From positions 1 through 64,000 of the forward strand of contig NZ_JBLTXA010000016.1 of assembly GCF_048066175.1 (NCBI RefSeq): a stretch of 64,000 nucleotides of DNA, in the 5' to 3' direction. The position numbers and the translations under genes were made by a program. The notes under the pieces were generated by a model. It made no database searches. It was not told where the DNA came from and was given only the letters and a program-made list of their open reading frames with translations. Positions 26,233 to 34,712 of the stretch are shown here, piece after piece; positions within the stretch are counted from its first letter, which is position 1; each line of letters starts with the position of its first letter. This DNA comes from Niveispirillum fermenti (lineage in GTDB: Bacteria; Pseudomonadota; Alphaproteobacteria; Azospirillales; Azospirillaceae).

Positions 26233-26789
26233 GCCCGTCGCTGACATTCAGGCCCCCGACGACCGATGACGCCGCCCTGCTGCTGGCCTGGCGCCGGCTG
26301 CCCGAAATCGCCGCGCAATCCTTCAGCGATGTGCCGGATGACATCGACCGGCAGCGCGCCTGGATCGAACGATCCAACGCGCGCGCGGATTATGTCCACC
26401 GCATCATCCAGGTGGATGGTGTGGATGTCGGGTATGGCAGCATCACGGTCACCCATGCCGAATGGCGGATCGGCACCATCGGCGTCTATATGGGCGACAG
26501 GCGGGGGCGGACGGGCATCGGCGCCCTGAACTTCGCCCCGATGCTCAATCACTGCTTCCACACGCTGGGCCTGCGCAAGCTGGTCAACCAGATTTTCGAC
26601 AGCAACCCGCGGGTGCTGAAGGGACAGGCACTGCTGGGCTATCGCCATGTCGGCGTGCTGAAGGACCATGCCCTGAAGGACGGCACCCCGCGCGACGTGC
26701 ATCTGTTTGAAATGCGGGCAGCCGATTGGGCCGCCGTGCGTCACCGTTTCGGATTGTTCCGCGACATGGACGCAAACGTGACCGGTTGA
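26229..26789 (+). CDS. pseH: Pse N-acetyltransferase, PseH-like (GNAT)
   Basis: A 186-residue GNAT-fold acyltransferase, the expected third step: acetylation of the 4-amino group of UDP-4-amino-4,6-dideoxy-N-acetyl-altrosamine. It starts LTFRPPTTDDAALLLAWR. The GNAT core has VGYGSITVTHAEWRIGTIGVYMG (split here by two strands) and GLRKLVNQIFDSNPRVLK. PseH proteins share the FDSN-type segment. The start overlaps the previous stop (ATGA). In this cluster acyl-ACP donors are also made locally, so the acyl group may not be acetyl. It is the last gene of the first plus-strand operon. Confidence 0.8.
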   Translation: MSPSLTFRPPTTDDAALLLAWRRLPEIAAQSFSDVPDDIDRQRAWIERSNARADYVHRIIQVDGVDVGYGSITVTHAEWRIGTIGVYMGDRRGRTGIGALNFAPMLNHCFHTLGLRKLVNQIFDSNPRVLKGQALLGYRHVGVLKDHALKDGTPRDVHLFEMRAADWAAVRHRFGLFRDMDANVTG

Positions 26790-27252
26790 TGATGTTGGCC
26801 GCATCCCAGACAGGGTAAAGTTGTAGAAAATCTCATATTAACGCATATCTGCTATTCGATTTATGATGATCCACCACTAACATGCCCTGTCGGGATGCGA
26901 ATGGTTGCGCGTCGGAATGTCGCGCAGCAGTCCGGAAATGCCAATCAATTTCCGAACGTTCGATCGGCTATGCGAAAGCTATAGCCTGAATGTTTCCTCC
27001 GGTCGAATGTCCGATAACTTTAAATATAAGACAGCCAATATTAACTAATTAACGCCGAAATGACTATGTATAAAAGTATAGAATTTCCATAAATCAAGAC
27101 AATATTAAGCACCCTCCTGAATGAATCACATGACACAAAGTGATTGTGTGTGTAGTGTATTATGCAGATCGATAGAATTTTAAGCATTTTACGTTTACTT
27201 AACACTTAGAAGACCATAATATGCTTAAGAAGCGCGGAGAAAGAAAACGCCG
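26790..27252. promoter_or_regulatory. AT-rich intergenic region
   Basis: This stretch without a gene is markedly richer in A and T than everything around it, with runs such as TTTAAATATAAG near 27017 and TATGTATAAAAG near 27066. I find no open frame worth calling and no T-run hairpin that I can define. It must contain the pseH operon end and the promoter of the GGDEF-EAL-like gene, whose ribosome site is GCGGAGAAAG. It may also be a binding region for a nucleoid protein that silences AT-rich DNA. Confidence 0.55.
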
Positions 27253-28653
27253 ATGAGCATCGGGAAGATACTGAGAGCATTGCTGTCAGTGAGCCTGAAG
27301 AAGGGAGTGGACGGCCCCGACGAGCGCGGCCGGCGGCACACTATGGGCAGATTTTCTCCCCCCCACTCCGGCAAGGTCGGCAAGACGACGGGCTCCAGCT
27401 CCGAACTGGGCCCAACCCTGCGTCGCATCTTCAAGAATAATGACCCCACACAGGCGGGCAGCATCCATCTGGTGGGGCTGGAAAGCCTCCGGGAGAAACT
27501 GGGAAACCGCTGGGGGGCCGTCGCCGATCGCGTCCATCAACTGACGGAACGCCTGCTGCGCCAGCAATTGAAGCCGGCGGACGCCTGGTTCCGGTACAAT
27601 AATGAATCCTATGTCGTGGTCTTCGCCAGCCTTGGCCCTTCCGAATCTCGGCTGATCTGCGCCAAGATTCTGGAGGAACTGCAACGCATGCTGTTGGGAG
27701 AGGCGGACGCCCAGTCGATCGTCGTCCATACCGCCGTCTACGAGATGAACTCGGATGTGATGTTCGAACCGGCCCGCCTGTGCGACATGCTTGACAATTT
27801 CGCCACGCAGGCGCGGGAGGATGTGGCCGCCGACCAGTCCTCCACCAAGCCCTGGAACGGCTATCGCTACAATTCCCAGGAAAACTGGGGGCCGCTGGAA
27901 ATCAAGTATGCCCCCTTCTGGGATACACGCACGGGAACGGTCTCGGTATTCATGGCACGGCCCATGCGTTCCCGTCCCGAACGCTCCCCCGTCTGGGGGT
28001 ATGATTGCCTGGAAAATCCGGAAGACCCGGCGCCGATTCTGGAGATGGATATCCAGGTCATGCGCAGCGCCGTCGTGTCGGCGCTGGAACTGCACGATCA
28101 GCGGGTACGCTTCTTCCTGTCGCTGCCGGTGCATTTCGAAAGTCTGGCCGTCATCGGCCGACGGCGGGAGTTCCAGGCGGCCTTGCTGGAAATCCCCGGC
28201 CATATGCGTCCCTTTCTGACCTACCACATCGTGGGAGCCCCCTCGGGTGTGCCGGTTGGCCGGCTGGCGGAGATGGTGTCCCTGCTCCGCCCCTTCGGCC
28301 GCATGACCATGGTGATGCTGGAAGCCGGCAGCGGCGACCTGCCGGCCGTTGCCGCCGCCGGCGCCAAGGTGGCCTGCACCGCCCTGCCGCCGGGAACGGC
28401 CGGCGACCGGTTGCGACAGGACATGCTGCGCTTTGCCACCACGGCCGCCAAGCTGCGCCTGCGTACCTCGGTGGAAGGGGTGATGGACAGTGCCATGGGA
28501 GAGTTCTGCGAGGCGGCCGGCGTCTCCTTCATCGGCGGTCCGCTGATCTCCAACTGGCTGGACCGGCCGCGCCAGGCCATGCGGCGCACGCGCGAGGAAG
28601 TGCTGAACCTGCGCGTCTATGAAAGCGGCAGCCACCCGCAGGATGTGGAATAG
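27253..28653 (+). CDS. Degenerate GGDEF-EAL-like protein
   Basis: A 466-residue soluble protein with a basic N-terminus. Residues about 55-150 follow a GGDEF fold pattern (RRIFKNNDPTQAGSIHLVG, then AWFRYNNESYVVVFASLG). Here the GGDEF signature itself is replaced by YNNES. Residues about 210-445 follow an EAL pattern: LEIKYAPFWDTRTGTVSV stands where LHYQPIVDLRTG is usual, but the EAL motif is lost, and ILEMDIQVMRSAV corresponds to the following helix. No catalytic motif for making or breaking c-di-GMP survives, so it is probably a receptor or scaffold. It has GGAG before its start and an AT-rich upstream region. It lies between two halves of the glycosylation island and converges on the KAS III gene with 12 bp between stops. 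Confidence 0.65.
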   Translation: MSIGKILRALLSVSLKKGVDGPDERGRRHTMGRFSPPHSGKVGKTTGSSSELGPTLRRIFKNNDPTQAGSIHLVGLESLREKLGNRWGAVADRVHQLTERLLRQQLKPADAWFRYNNESYVVVFASLGPSESRLICAKILEELQRMLLGEADAQSIVVHTAVYEMNSDVMFEPARLCDMLDNFATQAREDVAADQSSTKPWNGYRYNSQENWGPLEIKYAPFWDTRTGTVSVFMARPMRSRPERSPVWGYDCLENPEDPAPILEMDIQVMRSAVVSALELHDQRVRFFLSLPVHFESLAVIGRRREFQAALLEIPGHMRPFLTYHIVGAPSGVPVGRLAEMVSLLRPFGRMTMVMLEAGSGDLPAVAAAGAKVACTALPPGTAGDRLRQDMLRFATTAAKLRLRTSVEGVMDSAMGEFCEAAGVSFIGGPLISNWLDRPRQAMRRTREEVLNLRVYESGSHPQDVE

Positions 28654-28665
28654 CCCGGCACCGGA

Positions 28666-29748
28666 TCACACCACCATTGCCGGGTAATCCGCCGGCAGTT
28701 CGGCCACGGCCGGTGCCGGAATGGGGCCGATATCGGCCAGGATCGTTCCCCAGGACCAGCCGACACCGAACCCGGCCATCAGCAGCTTGCGCGGCCCCGC
28801 CGTCAGTTCCCCGCCCAGCCGCGAGCAGATGGCCAAAGGCACCGACGCGCTGCTGGTGTTGCCGTACTTCTCCATGTCGATGATGTATTTGCCGGGATCG
28901 CAGCCGATCTTCTTGCGGATATGGTCCAGCATCATCTTGTTGGCCTGGTGCGGCACGACAAAGTCCAGCGTGTCCACCGTCACCCCGGCATCCGCCATCG
29001 CCTCCTTCAGCAGGCCCGGGACGGCGCGCAATGTGAAGGTGAATACCTCCGCCCCGTTCAGATGCAGGCGCGCATCACGGTAGAGCCGTTCCATCTCCGC
29101 TTCCGACCGGGGGGGATCGGTGGGGATCAGGCAATCGCGCTTGCCACCCGCCTTCACGAAGATGTGCTTCGCCCCGCCGCCATCGGTTCCCAGGCTGACA
29201 TGCATGGCCGGCGCCGCGGGGTCGATCTCCAGCGCCGTGGCCGACCCGGCATCCCCGAACAGCGGCAGGGTGGCCTTGTCCTGCGGATGCAGCCAGCGGG
29301 TGGAATTGTCCCCGCACAGGACGAGCGCCCGTTTGGCCGTGGAACCGCCCAGCAGCTTCGACGCCATCCACACACCATAAACGAAGCCCGAACAGCCCAG
29401 CGTCACGTCGAAACAGGCCGCACTTGTCGGCAAGCCCAGATGGCGCTGCAGCACAGCGGCGGTGACGGGCAGCACGTAATCGACATCCTGGCTGACAAAG
29501 ACCAGTATATCGACGGACGCCGGGTCCCAGCCCAGTTGTTCCAGAAGCCCCTCGGCGGCGGCACGGCACATGTCGGATGCGCAATAGGGCGGCGGCAGCA
29601 CACGGCGTTCATAGACGCCGATGCCGGCATGCAGCTTGCGCGCCTCCTCCTGCGTGAAAATCCCCGGCGTTTCGACAAAGGAATGGCGCTGGCGCGGCAC
29701 GACGGCCCGCACACCCGCGATCCGCACCCCTTCGATGATGGCCTTCAT
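28666..29748 (-). CDS. 3-oxoacyl-ACP synthase III-like (KAS III), copy 1
   Basis: A 360-residue thiolase-fold condensing enzyme that would start acyl chains by joining an acyl-CoA to malonyl-ACP. The catalytic Cys is in DVTLGCSGFVYG, the His in VVPHQANKMM and the Asn in KYGNTSSAS, so the triad is complete. It ends with a GFGVGWSWGT motif shared with the second copy at 38899. It is transcribed after the PhyH-like gene (71 bp apart) and against the GGDEF-EAL-like gene. It is not in a standard fab operon, and its place inside a pse cluster points to a specialised acyl product rather than membrane lipid. Confidence 0.88.
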   Translation of the reverse strand: MKAIIEGVRIAGVRAVVPRQRHSFVETPGIFTQEEARKLHAGIGVYERRVLPPPYCASDMCRAAAEGLLEQLGWDPASVDILVFVSQDVDYVLPVTAAVLQRHLGLPTSAACFDVTLGCSGFVYGVWMASKLLGGSTAKRALVLCGDNSTRWLHPQDKATLPLFGDAGSATALEIDPAAPAMHVSLGTDGGGAKHIFVKAGGKRDCLIPTDPPRSEAEMERLYRDARLHLNGAEVFTFTLRAVPGLLKEAMADAGVTVDTLDFVVPHQANKMMLDHIRKKIGCDPGKYIIDMEKYGNTSSASVPLAICSRLGGELTAGPRKLLMAGFGVGWSWGTILADIGPIPAPAVAELPADYPAMVV

Positions 29749-29819
29749 GCTTGGCTGTCCCGATCCTTGTCTCTGGCCCCACTAGAACATAAACCCCGCC
29801 CCGGCTCCAAGCCGGACGC

Positions 29820-30722
29820 TTACCGCATGAGGGCACGGTTGATATAGGGATCGAAGCCGTCGCGGCGGGGCATGAAAGGCTGGGGGGCGCTGTGTGGCGT
29901 GCGCCAGACACCATATTGCGCCGTCGCCAGCAATCGGGATCGCGCCAGCGGCAGCCTGCCGCGATGCACGCCGAACGTATCCGCCAGGAAGACCGTGCCC
30001 GCCGCACCCGTGACGGAAACGGACGGCAGGTCTCCCAGGACAGTTGCCACTTTCTCGTCCGACAGACGGTTGATCTCCACCAGCCGTTCATCGCGTTGCG
30101 AGGTCGCAACATACTCGAACGGCCCGTCATCCGGCCCCACATCGCTCAGATACACAAACAGCTTGAAGCCGCGAATATTGTCCCAATCGCGATGGAACCA
30201 CTGCGTGCCCTTGGCCTGGGTGCGCGCCGTGAAAGACCACCAGGCCCCGATATTGTCCAGCGTTGGCTTGCAGCCCAGGAACAGGCCAGCCACATCCAGC
30301 ACCAGCGGATGGTTGAACAGGGCCCACAGACCCGGTGCCGCCAGGATTTGATCCTGGCTGTAATAGCCCATGTTCGTTTCCTCTGACGGCACGGCGCCGT
30401 GCCGGAAACGGCCGAGATGCGGGCGATAAGGATCGTGGCAGTCCTGGTCGTCGAACCAGTCGCGCGCCGCCATGGCCTGCCCGGCGGTCAAAAGGGCCAG
30501 CGGCTCGGTATAGCCCCGATCCAGCAATTGTTCATGCAGGCGCCGCGCTTCCTGCTGCGGCGGCGACGTCATGCGCGGACGGCCCAGCGTGGCAAGCCAT
30601 GCCAGCCAGCGCCGCCGCCCTGGTCCGCCCGACAGGGGCAGCAGGTCATAGGGCAGGTTCCGATGATCCTGCCGGGCACGGCGGATGATCTGTGACAGGG
30701 TCAGATTGCGGATGGTCGGCAT
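29820..30722 (-). CDS. Phytanoyl-CoA dioxygenase-like 2OG-Fe(II) oxygenase
   Basis: A 300-residue PhyH-family enzyme. The facial triad is visible: H and D in QWFHRDWDNIRG and the distal His in DTFGVHRGRLPLARSR. The Arg after the last His is placed to bind 2-oxoglutarate. Such enzymes hydroxylate small molecules, including acyl chains and sugars or nucleotide-linked intermediates. The N-terminus is uncertain: an in-frame ATG at 30809 would add 29 residues, but the frame reads poorly there. It is divergent from pseG (132 bp) and upstream of the KAS III gene. A role in oxidising the acyl group or the nonulosonic acid is an inference from context. Confidence 0.82.
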   Translation of the reverse strand: MPTIRNLTLSQIIRRARQDHRNLPYDLLPLSGGPGRRRWLAWLATLGRPRMTSPPQQEARRLHEQLLDRGYTEPLALLTAGQAMAARDWFDDQDCHDPYRPHLGRFRHGAVPSEETNMGYYSQDQILAAPGLWALFNHPLVLDVAGLFLGCKPTLDNIGAWWSFTARTQAKGTQWFHRDWDNIRGFKLFVYLSDVGPDDGPFEYVATSQRDERLVEINRLSDEKVATVLGDLPSVSVTGAAGTVFLADTFGVHRGRLPLARSRLLATAQYGVWRTPHSAPQPFMPRRDGFDPYINRALMR

Positions 30723-30854
30723 GGCCGTAGAAGCTACACCGGTCCGGCAGGTGCTGCAAAGGGGGAACCTTGCCGTGCGCCGGCCGGCCATGATAGGGAT
30801 TTCAGACATTTGTCGGCATTCCTCCTGCCCCGTACCGATCCAGCACAGGCGCCC

Positions 30855-31913
30855 ATGCCGCTGATCCTGATCCGCGCCGATGCCAGCCCGGCCAAGGGTA
30901 CTGGGCATGTCATGCGCTGTCTGGCGCTGGCAGAGGCCTTGCGGGCGCAAGGGGCCCGTGCCGCCTTCGCCTGCATGGAAATCACCCCCGCCCTGGCGGG
31001 TCGGCTGCGGGATGAAGGGATCGATCTTCACCTGCTGGACGGCGACGACGCCACGGCCACCCTGGCGCTGGGAAACCGGCTGGACGCGGCGGCTCTGGTG
31101 GTGGACAGCTATTGGCTGGATGCCGGCTGGCGCCGGACCGTGCGGCCGGGGTTCCGCGCCGTGCTGGCGCTGGATGATCTGGCCGACACCGATCTGCATG
31201 CCGATATGGTGTGGAACCCCGCATCGCGTGCCGCCGACCTGCCCTATGATCGCCGGGCACCGGGGGCGGGGCGCCTGTTCGGGCCCGCCTTCCTGCTGCT
31301 GCGCGCGGAGATCCGTCGCGCGGCCAATGCATCGCGGCCGCCACCGGACCAACGCGACACCATCCTGCTGACCTTCGGCGGGTCTGATCCGGCCGGACTG
31401 ACCGTGCCGGTGGTCAAGCGGCTGGCACCTGCCCTGCCGCCCGGTGTACGGCTGGAAGTCGTAGCCGGTGGCAGCAATCCGGCGCTGGATTGCGTGACGG
31501 CAGCCTGTGCCCGTCATGCCGGCCGCATCGCCCTGCATGTGGACAGCCGCCGGATCGGCGCGCTGATGGCCGGGTGCGGGCTGGCCATAACGGCCGGTGG
31601 CGGCACGGTGGCCGAACTGGCGGCGCTGGCCACACCCTGCCTGCTGGCCATCGTGGCCGACAATCAGGCTCCCGCGGGCGAGGATGCACGGGCCCGCGGC
31701 TGGGCCGCCGTCATCGACGGCCGCGGCGACCGCGCCGCCGCGGCGGACGCCATTGCCACCATGGCCCTGTCGCTATGGGCCGACCCCGCACGCCGGCTGG
31801 ACCTGTCCCGTCGCATCACGATGGATGGCATCGACGGGCTGGGGGCGGATCGGGTGGCCGCCGCCCTGCTGGCCCGGCTGGCGGCGGGGCCGGCCCGGAC
31901 CGGCCAGAACTGA
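30855..31913 (+). CDS. pseG: UDP-2,4-diacetamido-2,4,6-trideoxy-altropyranose hydrolase
   Basis: A 352-residue GT-B-fold hydrolase that removes UDP to free 2,4-diacetamido-2,4,6-trideoxy-L-altrose, the fourth pseudaminic acid step. It begins MPLILIRADASPAKGTGHVM; the His at 18 matches the catalytic His17 of Campylobacter PseG. Later landmarks are LTFGGSDPAG and ITAGGGTVAELAAL. An in-frame TTG at 30810 is ignored because the family starts at this ATG. It opens the second plus-strand operon and is followed after 110 bp by the complete Rieske oxygenase gene. Confidence 0.92.
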   Translation: MPLILIRADASPAKGTGHVMRCLALAEALRAQGARAAFACMEITPALAGRLRDEGIDLHLLDGDDATATLALGNRLDAAALVVDSYWLDAGWRRTVRPGFRAVLALDDLADTDLHADMVWNPASRAADLPYDRRAPGAGRLFGPAFLLLRAEIRRAANASRPPPDQRDTILLTFGGSDPAGLTVPVVKRLAPALPPGVRLEVVAGGSNPALDCVTAACARHAGRIALHVDSRRIGALMAGCGLAITAGGGTVAELAALATPCLLAIVADNQAPAGEDARARGWAAVIDGRGDRAAAADAIATMALSLWADPARRLDLSRRITMDGIDGLGADRVAAALLARLAAGPARTGQN

Positions 31914-32023
31914 ATATCGACGTTCCCCGCTTGCCCGGTCCCGCTTGCCCGGCACATGATGGCGGGTGCGGATGGCACCCGCCATTTCCCTTCTGTCTGC
32001 TCCCTGCCCTGGACGCTCCCCAC

Positions 32024-33133
32024 ATGCTGGCCCGCCCTGCCGCCCTTTCCGCAGCCGATTACCGCGACCCGGCGATCTTCGCCGCCGAACAGCGCGACCT
32101 GTTCGCCCGAAGCTGGCAGTTCGTGGGCTTCACCGATGAACTGGCGGCCCCCGGTTCCTGGCTGGCCCGGCAGATCGCGGGGGAACCGGTGCTGGTACAA
32201 GATTTCGATGGCGAGGTGCGTGCCCTGCGCAATGTCTGTTCCCACCGGTTCGCCCGGTTACGGATGGGGGAACAGGGTGTGGCGGGCGGCCCCCTGCGCT
32301 GCCCCTATCATGGCTGGACCTATGACCGGGACGGGGTGCCCGTGGGCGTTCCGGGCAATGCCGAATGTTTCGGCCTGGACCGGGCCGCCCGGCAGGGGCT
32401 GGCCCTGCGCCGCTATGAACTGGACCGGGCCGGCCGTTTCCTGTTCGTGCGCGTCACGCCCGGCGGGCCATCGCTGGCCGACTGGCTGGGCCCCTACCGG
32501 GACCTGCTGCAAGCGCTGTCGGACGGCATGGCCGCCCCCTTCGCCCAGGCGGCACAAACCTGGGCCGCCAACTGGAAGGTGGGGGTGGAGAATGTGCTGG
32601 AGGTCTATCACGTCGATGCCGTGCATCCCGACAGCTTCCGCACCGTGGTGGATGGGTCCTGGCGCGTGGAAGGCACGGGCCCGCATTCCACGGGCTATGC
32701 CGGCATCCGGGCGGAGGCGCAACGCTGGTGGGAGGGGGCGGGCAAGCGGCTGGGCCTGGCCCCGGTGCAGGCGGTTGCGGGCATGGAAGGCTATGTCCAT
32801 CTGCTCCTGTTCCCCAATCTGGCCATCGGCATCACCGCCGGCCGGATGATGAGCGTCCAGACGCTGGAACCCACCGGGCCCGAAAGCTTCACCCTGCGCT
32901 ATCGCCTGTGCCTGGCCCCCGCCCGTGAGGGGGCCAGCCGGGCGGCGCTGGCGGCCGTCACCACCCATCTGGCGGCCCTGAACGAAGAACTTCTGTCCGA
33001 AGACAGGGCGGTCTGTGCCGCCGTGGGGGCCGGCCTGCACCATGCCGAGGGGGCCGCACTTCTGGGCCGCAACGAGGATCGTATCCGTCATTTCCACGAT
33101 GCACTCACTGCCGGCCTGCTCCGGCAAACCTGA
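32024..33133 (+). CDS. Rieske non-heme iron oxygenase (complete)
   Basis: A 369-residue oxygenase alpha subunit. The N-terminal helix SAADYRDPAIFAAEQ leads into a Rieske domain with CSHRF and CPYHGWTYD. The catalytic domain then has NWKVGVENVLEVYHVDAVH, where the His pair is present but the residue at the usual bridging Asp position is Glu (LEVYH). A carboxylate lies in GRNEDRIRHFHDAL near the end. No ferredoxin or reductase gene is nearby. It lies between pseG and pseI, so it is predicted to act on the sugar or its acyl group. It is clearly related to the split pair at 24863-26232. Confidence 0.86.
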   Translation: MLARPAALSAADYRDPAIFAAEQRDLFARSWQFVGFTDELAAPGSWLARQIAGEPVLVQDFDGEVRALRNVCSHRFARLRMGEQGVAGGPLRCPYHGWTYDRDGVPVGVPGNAECFGLDRAARQGLALRRYELDRAGRFLFVRVTPGGPSLADWLGPYRDLLQALSDGMAAPFAQAAQTWAANWKVGVENVLEVYHVDAVHPDSFRTVVDGSWRVEGTGPHSTGYAGIRAEAQRWWEGAGKRLGLAPVQAVAGMEGYVHLLLFPNLAIGITAGRMMSVQTLEPTGPESFTLRYRLCLAPAREGASRAALAAVTTHLAALNEELLSEDRAVCAAVGAGLHHAEGAALLGRNEDRIRHFHDALTAGLLRQT

Positions 33134-33225
33134 CCTCAAGGCTATAAGACGAAAAAACCCTAGGATGCGTGCGACCCGGGCTCTACGGTACGCACGGTTT
33201 TATTGTGGAAACGGAGGGCACGCGC

Positions 33226-33588
33226 GTGAAAGAGATGCGCACGCTCGGCTTCACCGAACGCGAATCGATCCAGGCCATCATCGACCTGTTGCGCAAGCAG
33301 CGGGTGAAGATTCCCGTCGGACAGGTCGTCGGCCTGGCCCTGACGGAAGAGCCCGTGTCCGCCACGCTGACGATCGAGGACAATGACGGCGAGCATCACC
33401 AGGTGAAGCGCAACGCCGCCGAACTGGCGGCATCGCTGGTCAATTACTGCATCGAGCGCAAGATCCGCCTGCCTGCCATGTCCAACAAGTTCGTGGAGGT
33501 GATCGGCGGCGCGCTGAACCTCATCGTCTATCTGGACGATGTGGAGGCGGCGGCACCGAAGAAACGGCGCAAGCCTGCCGGCGGCTGA
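33226..33588 (+). CDS. Small conserved-looking protein of unknown function
   Basis: A 120-residue acidic-then-basic protein: KEMRTLGFTERESIQAIIDLL, then strands LALTEEPVSATLTIE, a helix NAAELAASLVNYCIERK, and a basic tail KKRRKPAGG. The GTG at 33226 has GGAGG eight bases upstream and is the best start; ATG at 33235 is the alternative. The upstream in-frame GTG at 33169 lacks a ribosome site. It lies between the Rieske oxygenase and pseI. I do not recognise the family and see no catalytic motif, signal peptide or membrane segment. The size and strand/helix pattern would suit a small binding or adaptor protein. Confidence 0.65.
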   Translation: MKEMRTLGFTERESIQAIIDLLRKQRVKIPVGQVVGLALTEEPVSATLTIEDNDGEHHQVKRNAAELAASLVNYCIERKIRLPAMSNKFVEVIGGALNLIVYLDDVEAAAPKKRRKPAGG

Positions 33589-33665
33589 CCTTTTGGGCTG
33601 ACCGCTTCCGCCCGCCCCCCTGTCGGTGCTAGCATCGGATGCCCTTCCCCATCCGGCCATCCCGC

Positions 33666-34712
33666 ATGACCCGCTTTCCCAACCGTTTCCAGCCCGGCCA
33701 GCCGCCCTTTCTCATCGCGGAAATGTCCGGCAACCATAATGGCGATATCGACCGCGCCCGACGCCTGATCGATGCCGCCCGGGATGCCGGGGCCGATGCG
33801 GTGAAGCTCCAGACCTACACGGCCGACACCATCACCATGGATGTCGACCGGCCGGAATTCCGGCTGGAGGGCGGGCTTTGGGCCGGCCGGTCGCTGCATG
33901 AGCTCTACCGGGAGGCACATACTCCCTGGGACTGGCACGAGGCGCTGTTCGCCCATGCCCGTGAGGCCGGCATCGCTATTTTCAGCAGCCCCTTCGACCC
34001 CACGGCCATTGACCTGCTGGAAGGGCTGGGGGCGCCCGCCTACAAGATCGCCAGTTTCGAACTGATCGACCTGCCCCTGATCAGCAGGGCCGCGGCCACG
34101 GGCAAGCCGCTGATCATGTCCACGGGCATGGCATCCCTGGGAGAGATCGCGGAAGCAGTGGCCACGGCACAGGCGGCCGGGGCCGGCAGCATCGCGCTGC
34201 TGCATTGCGTATCGGGATATCCGACGCCGGTGGAGGATTGCGACCTGCGCACGATCCCGCACATGGCGGCGGCCTTCGGCCTGCCGGTAGGCCTGTCGGA
34301 CCATACGATGGGGGTGGCCGTGCCCGTGGCAGCCGTGGCGCTGGGGGCCGTCATCGTGGAGAAGCATTTCACGCTGGCCCGCGCCGATGGGGGGCCGGAT
34401 GCGGCCTTTTCGCTGGAGCCCGCCGAATTCCGGGCCATGGCCGATGCCTGCCACATGGCACACGCCGCCCTTGGCAGCATCTCCTATGCCCTGAAACCGT
34501 CGGAGGCGGGCGGCAGGACCTTTCGCCGTTCCCTTTACGTCAACCGCGACGTGCCAGCGGGCACCGTGCTGGGCGAGGGGGATGTAAGGTCCATCCGGCC
34601 GGGCCTGGGTCTCGCCCCCAAGCACCTGCCCGACATACTGGGCCGCACGGCCGCCCGCGATCTGAAGCGTGGCGAACCGGTGGACTGGACCATGCTGGGC
34701 CGGGCCCCATGA
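33666..34712 (+). CDS. pseI: Pseudaminic acid synthase
   Basis: A 348-residue NeuB-family enzyme that condenses the PseG product with phosphoenolpyruvate to give the nine-carbon nonulosonic acid. The TIM barrel opens with FLIAEMSGNHNG and contains VKLQTYTADTIT, STGMASLGEI and LSDHTMGV. EKHFTL carries a metal ligand. The C-terminal SAF domain has RSLYVNRDVPAGTVL. The ATG at 33666 leaves 16 residues before the core strand, as in known PseI; an ATG at 33639 is also in frame. The stop overlaps the next start by four bases (ATGA). Confidence 0.92.
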   Translation: MTRFPNRFQPGQPPFLIAEMSGNHNGDIDRARRLIDAARDAGADAVKLQTYTADTITMDVDRPEFRLEGGLWAGRSLHELYREAHTPWDWHEALFAHAREAGIAIFSSPFDPTAIDLLEGLGAPAYKIASFELIDLPLISRAAATGKPLIMSTGMASLGEIAEAVATAQAAGAGSIALLHCVSGYPTPVEDCDLRTIPHMAAAFGLPVGLSDHTMGVAVPVAAVALGAVIVEKHFTLARADGGPDAAFSLEPAEFRAMADACHMAHAALGSISYALKPSEAGGRTFRRSLYVNRDVPAGTVLGEGDVRSIRPGLGLAPKHLPDILGRTAARDLKRGEPVDWTMLGRAP

